Shown here piece by piece: positions 58,155 through 64,000 of a stretch of DNA of 64,000 bases; position 1 is the first letter of the stretch; each line of letters begins with the position of its first letter. The DNA is from Granulicella sp. GTDB taxonomy: Bacteria > Acidobacteriota > Terriglobia > Terriglobales > Acidobacteriaceae. Under the pieces are notes generated by a model. The model was not told where the DNA came from. It worked only from the letters and a program-made list of their open reading frames with translations, and did no database searches. Location: positions 1 to 64,000 of the forward strand of contig DAIDKF010000012.1 in the NCBI GenBank assembly GCA_027450185.1. The letters are read 5' to 3'. Made by a program: the position numbers and the translations under genes.

Positions 58155-59372
58155 CTACAAATCTTTATGGCTAGAAGCAATCGACGTTCGCGCAGGGGCA
58201 CCAAGCTCCAAGCGCACCTTCCAGTGCACCTGTTCTCCCGGCGCCAGGATCACCATTCCATTGTCGTGCCCTGCCCACTCTGGCCCGAATGGGTTCGGCA
58301 CGTTGAACTGTGGTTCCAGAACGATCAGTGGCTGTCCCATAGGAGCGTACGCGACGAACGCCTGAACATGCTGGGAGAATGCTGTCATCCGAAGCCGGTA
58401 TCCCGACCTTGGATCGCTAAATCCGCAGTTGATGTTTCCTGCGGCATCGTGTTTGAGGCCGAGAAATGTGTCGTTCAAAGACCCCGTCAAAGGTGCCCCC
58501 TCGGACGAGCGGAAATCGAAGGCAGTACCCTCGACCGGAATCAACTTTCCCGTAGGAAGCATCTGCTGTGGGTTATTCACGGCTGCCCTTGCCTCTGCGG
58601 GAATTTGAAGAAGCGTCTCTTCGCGGTCATTGCCCAGGATCTTGAAGTAAGGATGCCATCCCATTCCCACTGGCTCCGATTCGTTCCCCGTGTTGGTCGC
58701 GGTCAATTGCGCCGTGACCGCGTGTGGCTCCAGCGTAACCTCTATCTCGAGCCGGTTGTCCGAGAACCATCGGCCCTGAGCTGGAAGATCATACGTTGCC
58801 CGTACGCTCGCGCCATTCCTATTGATCTGCTCTGTAAGCGAAGCAGCTTTGGCTGCAAGGATCAATCCGTGCAAAGCTTGCGGCGCAGCGCCGGGGGTTC
58901 TGGCTGGCCAGTTCGCTGGCAACGTCACCGTGCGTCCATCCCACGTGGCAACGATGGACTTCCCGTCCGGCATTGCGTGTCCCAGGATGCGATTTGCAAA
59001 AGGAAACAGAAAGGCACCTCCCATCATGAAGCTGGCGTTCAAGTTCTCTTCTCCATTTTTCCCATTGAACTGTTCAGCAGCATCTTCGAGCGATGGAGAC
59101 GCCATGAGATCCACTTGTCCACGGCCGGGCAGATATGCATTGATCTGGAAGACGTTCATGCCGCGCCCGGGCAGAATCGTCACGCTGACGAATTCGGGTT
59201 GTTCGAGACTGCCGCTAACTTCACGATGCAGAACAACTGGACGTTGACCACCGATCATAAGCACCTCCTGCCTTTGCTGCCGAGCCTCGGCCTTGGGCTG
59301 CTGTGCAGCGAGAAGATTGGGTACGACAAGAACCGTCGCCAGGAGTACACATGAAAAAGCACGTTCGACCAT
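58155..59372 (-). CDS. Secreted aldose 1-epimerase-like protein
   Basis: 405 residues from MVERAFSCVLL (ATG 59372, GAGG just upstream). Signal peptide to about LLAAQQ. The galactose-mutarotase fold is marked by N-R-I-L-G (substrate Arg), the catalytic His in GMGWHPYFK, LNDTFLGL and catalytic Glu in IVLEPQFNVPNP. It equilibrates sugar anomers or recognises related sugars, presumably in the periplasm. It is convergent with the sialidase-like gene (16 bases apart) and overlaps upstream frames of the divergent SGNH gene. Confidence 0.85.
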   Translation of the reverse strand: MVERAFSCVLLATVLVVPNLLAAQQPKAEARQQRQEVLMIGGQRPVVLHREVSGSLEQPEFVSVTILPGRGMNVFQINAYLPGRGQVDLMASPSLEDAAEQFNGKNGEENLNASFMMGGAFLFPFANRILGHAMPDGKSIVATWDGRTVTLPANWPARTPGAAPQALHGLILAAKAASLTEQINRNGASVRATYDLPAQGRWFSDNRLEIEVTLEPHAVTAQLTATNTGNESEPVGMGWHPYFKILGNDREETLLQIPAEARAAVNNPQQMLPTGKLIPVEGTAFDFRSSEGAPLTGSLNDTFLGLKHDAAGNINCGFSDPRSGYRLRMTAFSQHVQAFVAYAPMGQPLIVLEPQFNVPNPFGPEWAGHDNGMVILAPGEQVHWKVRLELGAPARTSIASSHKDL

Positions 59373-59437
59373 ACATCCTCGTCCTTCATTCGAAGATCCC
59401 CGGAGCAGATATCTCCCTTGGGTTCGCAAGGCATGCG

Positions 59438-60295
59438 ATGTCACACCCAACGCTATTCCCTTCTACACGCTTCAGGCAGCATGTGGGTCCGTCACTCCCC
59501 GTGCAACGCCGTAGGCATCCGTGGACCTCACTTTTTGCGGCACTGCTGTTCGCTAGTTTCATCCTGTCTGTTCCAGTGAAAGCTGCCTCCTCTCTGCCCG
59601 CGACGGGCACGGATGATCTCGCCAGCTTGCACAAACTGCTTCACAATCCCCAACCGATCATCTGGGTTTTCACCGGCGACAGTGTCACAGAAGGTGCGAA
59701 GTGGACTGGTGATGCTCGCCCCTACCCGTCGATCTTTGCCGAACGCATTCGCTGGGAACTTCGACGAACCCGCGACGTCGTCATCAATACGGCCATCAGC
59801 GGAGATCGCGCCCAAAACATTCTCGATGACTTCAATTGGCGCATAGCCCATCTTCATCCAGATGTAGTGAGCCTAATGATCGGGATGAACGACTGCGTTG
59901 ACGGTCCCCAGGCAGAGGCGGCATTCACTTCCAACCTCTCGGAGCTGGTACACCGCATTCTCGCGATTGGCGCCATTCCCATCCTGCACACTACCAATAC
60001 CACGTTGTACGACCGCGACCGCATTGATCTATCCCGGTACGACGCGATCATTCGCAAAGTTGCTGCATCGAATCACGTTATTCTCGTCGATAACTTCACC
60101 TATTGGCAACAACATCGCACCCAGTCCAATCTCCAATGCTGGTTAGGAAATCCGATCCATCCCAATGGCCTGGGACACATTCAGATTGCCCAGCAAATGC
60201 TGCGAACGCTCGGCCTCTTCGATCCCGACAGCGCTGTGGGGCAATTCGAAAGCCATGCGGTGCCTGCGGCATCCCCGTTGCCATGCCCTCGATGA
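59438..60295 (+). CDS. Exported SGNH-type esterase
   Basis: 285 residues from MSHPTLFPSTRF, with a membrane/signal helix (SLFAALLFASFILSVPVKA). SGNH blocks: WVFTGDSVTEGAKW (Ser), ISGDRAQNIL (Gly), LMIGMNDCVDG (Asn) and the Asp/His pair region GNPIHPNGLGH. Secreted enzymes of this type deacetylate glycans or sugars; in sialate systems NanS plays such a role, though this protein is not clearly orthologous. Upstream starts are possible but overlap the divergent epimerase gene. It precedes the FAH-type gene by 43 bases. Confidence 0.85.
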   Translation: MSHPTLFPSTRFRQHVGPSLPVQRRRHPWTSLFAALLFASFILSVPVKAASSLPATGTDDLASLHKLLHNPQPIIWVFTGDSVTEGAKWTGDARPYPSIFAERIRWELRRTRDVVINTAISGDRAQNILDDFNWRIAHLHPDVVSLMIGMNDCVDGPQAEAAFTSNLSELVHRILAIGAIPILHTTNTTLYDRDRIDLSRYDAIIRKVAASNHVILVDNFTYWQQHRTQSNLQCWLGNPIHPNGLGHIQIAQQMLRTLGLFDPDSAVGQFESHAVPAASPLPCPR

Positions 60296-60338
60296 TGGAC
60301 CATCGTCTTCAACCCCCAACCCGCAGGAGAAATGCACC

Positions 60339-61193
60339 ATGAAACTTCTTCGTTATGGATCTCACGCAGCGGAGCGCCCCGGCATTCTGGACCCAGAGGG
60401 TAACATTCGCGATCTTTCGGGCATTGTGCCTGACATATCTCTATCGACCCTTTCTCCAGACTCCCTGGCAACGCTCAGCGGAATCAAACTCGAGAATCTT
60501 CCCATCGTGCCGGAAGCCATGCGGTTAGGCCCATGTGTCGGTTCCGTGGGCAAGTTCATCTGCATTGGGCTGAACTACGCCGACCACGCTGCAGAATCCA
60601 AAATGACCGTGCCAAGTGAGCCCGTCGTATTCATGAAGGCAACCTCCGCTATCAGCGGCCCCTATGACGCTGTCGAGTTGCCGAGAGGATCCCGCGAAAC
60701 TGACTGGGAGGTTGAACTCGGAGTCGTGATCGGAACGAAAGCCAAGTACGTTGCAGAGCAGGATGCATTGAACTATGTGGCAGGTTACTGCGTGGTCAAC
60801 GATCTTTCGGAGCGTGCGTTTCAGCTTGCCGGCACCGGACAGTGGGTCAAGGGAAAGAGCGCTGACACATTCGGTCCAATCGGGCCGTGGCTGGTCACAA
60901 CCGACGAAATTCCTGATCCGCAAAACCTTCATCTGTGGCTTGAAATGGACGGCAAGAGATTTCAGAACGGTTCAACCAGAACAATGGTATTCGGCGTCTC
61001 TTACCTGATCAGCTATTTGAGCCGGTTCATGACGCTTCATCCTGGAGACATCATCTCCACTGGAACACCTCCTGGTGTTGGCTTGGGACAGACCCCTCCA
61101 ATATATCTCCGCGCCGGCAATCACATTCGTTTGGGAGTTGAAGGTCTAGGAGAACAACGACAGTTTGTCATCTCCTGCAATGAAACCTCCTAA
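60339..61193 (+). CDS. FAH-family hydrolase of the 2-keto-3-deoxy sugar-acid type
   Basis: 284 residues from MKLLRYGSHAAERPG (ATG 60339, AGGAGA nine bases upstream). Signature KFICIGLNYADHAAES, metal ligands in TDWEVELGVVIG and NDLSERAFQ, and the motif GQWVKGKSADTFGPIGPWL, which is typical of the branch including 2,4-diketo-3-deoxy-L-fuconate/rhamnonate hydrolases and so-called ureidoglycolate lyases; STGTPPGVGLG completes it. It would cleave a diketo-deoxy acid to pyruvate plus a hydroxy acid. This role fits a pathway that also has a DapA-family aldolase and dehydrogenase. Confidence 0.9.
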   Translation: MKLLRYGSHAAERPGILDPEGNIRDLSGIVPDISLSTLSPDSLATLSGIKLENLPIVPEAMRLGPCVGSVGKFICIGLNYADHAAESKMTVPSEPVVFMKATSAISGPYDAVELPRGSRETDWEVELGVVIGTKAKYVAEQDALNYVAGYCVVNDLSERAFQLAGTGQWVKGKSADTFGPIGPWLVTTDEIPDPQNLHLWLEMDGKRFQNGSTRTMVFGVSYLISYLSRFMTLHPGDIISTGTPPGVGLGQTPPIYLRAGNHIRLGVEGLGEQRQFVISCNETS

Positions 61194-61243
61194 CGCTGCT
61201 GGAACTATCCATGACTTCAGCGGTGCTATCGATTTGAAAATCA

Positions 61244-61282
61244 AAGGAGCGCTTCGGACAGTTTCGCACCGGCGCGCTCCTT
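61244..61282. terminator. Hairpin between convergent genes
   Basis: AAGGAGCGC (61244-61252) and GCGCTCCTT (61274-61282) are perfect inverted repeats with a 21-base loop in the gap between the rightward FAH gene and the leftward receptor gene. Probably a bidirectional terminator-like element. Confidence 0.5.
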
Positions 61283-61358
61283 CGAAATTGAATGTGTGCT
61301 TTCAGTTGAATGAGGAGCCCCTTTGCCGGCACCACTTCAAGGCTGCCCTATTTCTCTC

Positions 61359-64000
61359 TCAGAACTGGTACCTCAACGCGAACTGCATGATGCGCCAGGA
61401 CTGCGAAACTACCCCAGTAATCACGCCGAACGTAGCAGGCGATTGAGCGTTCGTGCTTGGTTGCGCCCACTGGGGATGGTTCAACACATTGTAAATTTCC
61501 CACCGGAATTCAATATTCTGGCCTTCGCGAATGGGAAAGTCTTTGTAGAGTTGCGCGTCCCACTTATTTGTTGGGGGGCCTTTGAGGTCGTCCCTTCCGG
61601 CTTCGCCAGCTACCTGGTAGGTAGGAGTAGCTGGCACCTCAAATGCGTTCACGTTATAAAAGCGCTGGGCCGTCCGCTGACTGCGGGGTAAATTGGGGTT
61701 CTGGCCCGGTACCAGATACGCTCGCGCAGTGCATGCCGCAGCACACATCCCTACGTTCGATAAGTTCATCGAAGCCGACTGTGGCACCCCATTCTGCAAC
61801 TGGTAAATGCCACGCGTACCCCAACCGGAAATGATCTCATTCAGTGCACCGTGAGCTTCTGCGAATAGCGCCTGTCCGCTCCCGAGGGGAAAAGCGTAGC
61901 CATAAGCAAGGGAAATGCGATTTGGAACATTGAACTCCGAGGGGCCATACGCCGACGACTTCTGATGATAAGGATCTGTCCACTGCGGTCCTTCATTCAT
62001 CGTTGATGCATTGTCCAGAGACTTTGAGAACGTGTAGGAAAAGAGATAATTCAATCCATGCCACGGAGCTTGTTCGAGCCTCACCGACACTCCGTTGAAA
62101 TTTGAGAATCCACTAGGTTCAAAATCCTGAATTCTCGCATACTGAGGATACGGCAACATCGTCTGCACATTGCCAGGACCAGGGGCAACCCAGTCGGCAT
62201 TGTTGTAAATGAGTAGATGATGATCCACGCTGCCTTGGTACAACAACTGCAACGAGAGGCTGTTATTGATGTCATGCTCCACATTCAACATCCACTCCTG
62301 TACCTGCCCATAGGGAGCATTTCTCGATAGGTATGGAAAGACGGTCAATGGTGCCTTTCCCAGCGCGTCCACCCCGGTCTCCACTCCTTCGGGATTCCAT
62401 CCGAATCGGGGCGTCGACGTCGTGTTGGTCCAGGCTGGGGCCAAGTCGTCCGGTGCGTAGTCGTTCGTCGATGCGGTGCTGGAGACCTGAGGGTCAGCGT
62501 AAAAAACACCAAATCCTGCGTGTAGCACGGTCTTGGGAGTCACCGAATACGCAAGACCGAATCTTGGCGCGACCTCCTTCCAGTCCGTGTCGTATGGCGC
62601 ATTATGGTTCGTCGTCTGTAGTAGTATGGAGGGATTCACATTTTGTGAGAAGCTCTGGATCGCCGCCAGCGATTTGCAGGTGTTCGGGATCACCTGGTAT
62701 GCCAGTCCGTTTACCAGGTTCATCTGCATACCGCAATGATCCGACATGTTAATGGCGGTCTCTACCTCATAGCGGAGACCTAGATTTAGCGTGAGTTTGT
62801 GCGTGACCCTCCAGTCATCCCCAAAGAACATCGACCCGTAATTCATCCATGTGTCCCACGCAGTCGCTGTTAGGGTCTTGCTGACTGACTCGGGATATCC
62901 GAGGAGATAATCGGCAACTGGATTACCTGTGAATGTTCCCAGGAAGTCCCAGTATCCGTTTCCGCCAGTGAAGAACATATCGGTTTCGATCCGCTGCAGG
63001 TCGCCGCCGAGCTTCATCGTGTGCCTTCCACGCGTAAACACAACCGAGTCCTGCAACTGATAGTTGTTCATAACGCTTGTGCTCGGCGTGGGATCTGAAG
63101 GAGCAAGAATTCCGGTAATGCTGATCGTCGGTACCGCCCAAAATAGTGCGTTGGTAGCAGACAACGTATCCGTAATTCCTGACGGTGTGATGAAATCCTG
63201 CACGTAGGAGTTCAATGTTGTCGTCACCTGGTGATATCTCTCGTAACTCACGGAAAGGGTGTTCAAAAGACCAGCAGAGAAGATGTGATTCCATTGACCA
63301 CCGCCTCCCTGATTGAACAGGGTCAGGTGAGAGCCGTCCGCATTGGCAGGTGGCGGAAGGTTGGGAGGGGTACCGTTCACTTCCTTGTCATAGAGATAGC
63401 GCGCAAAAGCTGTATCTTTTTGCCCCCAGGCGAAGTCGACACGCCCAACTCCATAATCATAGTTATCTTGAACAGCTGGGACGTTCTGGAAGCTATAGTT
63501 GTAGGCCGGATTTCCTGTAATGTTCGGCAGAGGGAAAAGCTGCAGCAAGTATTGCGAGATTGGGCTTATGTCCTGAGACGGTATCGTATTGTTCGGAAAC
63601 GGCGCTCCGGTGGACGGATCTATGATGGTGGAGGTGAAGATCCCGTTTCGTTCGTCCTGCGTTGGCTCCTCTCCTGTGGGCGGGGAAACGGTCGATGTCT
63701 GACGAAGCCCCTCGTAGTTACCAAAAAAGAAAATCGTGCGATGAAGAAGTGGACCGCCAACGGAACCGCCGAACTGGTTGCGGTTTAGCGGACTCTTCGA
63801 TGTTGCGAAATCGGGCGTCGCGTCGAATGTTTGGTTACGGGCAAATTCGTAGGCGGATCCGTGGAAATGGTCAGTTCCACTACGTGTCACCACGTTGATG
63901 ATCGCACCTCCACCGCGGCCGAACTCCGCCGGTGGCATACCCGTCTGAACCCTGAACTCCTGGACCGAATCAACAGGTACTGCAACGTTCCAGTTATTTC
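61359..64000 (-). CDS. TonB-dependent receptor, Oar-like (5' end beyond window)
   Basis: At least 879 residues; the N-terminus lies to the right of the window. The plug domain is recognisable: VPVDSVQEFRVQTG, PAEFGRGGGAIINVVTRSG, FHGSAYEFARN and NRNQFGGSVGGPL, the pattern of acidobacterial receptors with an N-terminal carboxypeptidase-regulatory domain. The rest is a large barrel with many aromatic strands, ending RIMQFALRYQF with the terminal Phe used for outer-membrane assembly. It probably imports an oligosaccharide or glycopeptide that feeds the island's enzymes. Confidence 0.92.
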   Translation of the reverse strand, partial: NNWNVAVPVDSVQEFRVQTGMPPAEFGRGGGAIINVVTRSGTDHFHGSAYEFARNQTFDATPDFATSKSPLNRNQFGGSVGGPLLHRTIFFFGNYEGLRQTSTVSPPTGEEPTQDERNGIFTSTIIDPSTGAPFPNNTIPSQDISPISQYLLQLFPLPNITGNPAYNYSFQNVPAVQDNYDYGVGRVDFAWGQKDTAFARYLYDKEVNGTPPNLPPPANADGSHLTLFNQGGGGQWNHIFSAGLLNTLSVSYERYHQVTTTLNSYVQDFITPSGITDTLSATNALFWAVPTISITGILAPSDPTPSTSVMNNYQLQDSVVFTRGRHTMKLGGDLQRIETDMFFTGGNGYWDFLGTFTGNPVADYLLGYPESVSKTLTATAWDTWMNYGSMFFGDDWRVTHKLTLNLGLRYEVETAINMSDHCGMQMNLVNGLAYQVIPNTCKSLAAIQSFSQNVNPSILLQTTNHNAPYDTDWKEVAPRFGLAYSVTPKTVLHAGFGVFYADPQVSSTASTNDYAPDDLAPAWTNTTSTPRFGWNPEGVETGVDALGKAPLTVFPYLSRNAPYGQVQEWMLNVEHDINNSLSLQLLYQGSVDHHLLIYNNADWVAPGPGNVQTMLPYPQYARIQDFEPSGFSNFNGVSVRLEQAPWHGLNYLFSYTFSKSLDNASTMNEGPQWTDPYHQKSSAYGPSEFNVPNRISLAYGYAFPLGSGQALFAEAHGALNEIISGWGTRGIYQLQNGVPQSASMNLSNVGMCAAACTARAYLVPGQNPNLPRSQRTAQRFYNVNAFEVPATPTYQVAGEAGRDDLKGPPTNKWDAQLYKDFPIREGQNIEFRWEIYNVLNHPQWAQPSTNAQSPATFGVITGVVSQSWRIMQFALRYQF

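Noticed and set aside
39353-64000. Canonical sialic acid (nan) operon
   Set aside because: NanE and NanK are not seen, the aldolase lacks the NanA substrate loop and many extra amino-acid enzymes are present, so the simple label is not supported.

Overview
The window looks like a chromosomal segment of an acidobacterium (Terriglobia type: Granulicella, Edaphobacter and relatives). This is inferred from the G+C-rich coding, an Oar-like TonB receptor with the acidobacterial plug style, an ABC permease fused to an M1 peptidase, many 4-base ATGA gene overlaps and lineage-typical small proteins. No rRNA, tRNA, CRISPR array or intact insertion sequence was recognised.

Left part (1-15 kb): small proteins, including a cysteine-pentad peptide and a paralogous pair around a membrane microprotein, a secreted YncE-like beta-propeller, and a tautomerase of the cis-CaaD/Cg10062 type next to a fumarylacetoacetase-fold hydrolase. 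Then comes a tightly overlapped seven-gene leftward operon (12.3 to 5.1 kb): polyprenyl diphosphate synthase, MacB-type ABC permease and ATPase, a CcoN-like membrane protein that appears to lack the CuB histidines, a four-helix membrane protein, a carrier-like membrane domain fused to two cytochrome c domains, and a YceI isoprenoid-binding protein. It ends at a good intrinsic terminator and is divergent from an OmpR/HisKA two-component pair.

Middle (15-35 kb): an ABC ATPase with an ABC-2/M1 aminopeptidase fusion; a second ABC set whose permease is an internally deleted remnant, with a LolA-like protein and an alpha/beta hydrolase; an acyl-AMP ligase plus thioester-reductase pair; and an eight-gene electron-transport operon (34.9 to 26.1 kb). 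That operon encodes a CXXCH-bearing barrel protein resembling Cyc2, a cupredoxin, a GltD-like flavin/iron-sulfur oxidoreductase, Rieske protein, cytochrome b6-like and subunit IV-like proteins, an octaheme cytochrome c and an Ig-like/cytochrome c lipoprotein. A Crp/Fnr-like half-palindrome lies upstream.

Junkyard (35-39.3 kb): truncated PHP-hydrolase and glycosyltransferase fragments meeting head to head, a two-helix coiled-coil gene broken by five single-base losses at short repeats, a 26-codon membrane ORF and an IS701-like transposase fragment. Composition also becomes visibly less G+C-rich from here on.

Right part (39.3-64 kb): a large catabolic island. A nine-gene leftward run encodes an aspartoacylase-like amidohydrolase, NanM-like kelch protein, class III aminotransferase, metallo-beta-lactamase-fold hydrolase, threonine-synthase-like lyase, SDR, M81 peptidase, SSS symporter and D-serine/D-threonine-type PLP enzyme. 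Rightward and flanking genes encode a DapA/NanA-family aldolase, a GH20-like hydrolase, a GntR/FCD regulator, an N-acyl-D-amino-acid deacylase, an ACS-type MFS carrier, an Asp-box sialidase-like protein, aldose epimerase, SGNH esterase, an FAH-type hydrolase and a TonB receptor. An identical palindrome, CTGTCGACAG, sits in three promoter regions of this island and is probably the GntR operator. Together these genes look like a system for importing and dismantling an acylated amino sugar, nonulosonate or D-amino-acid-containing substrate that is not covered by the canonical nan pathway.
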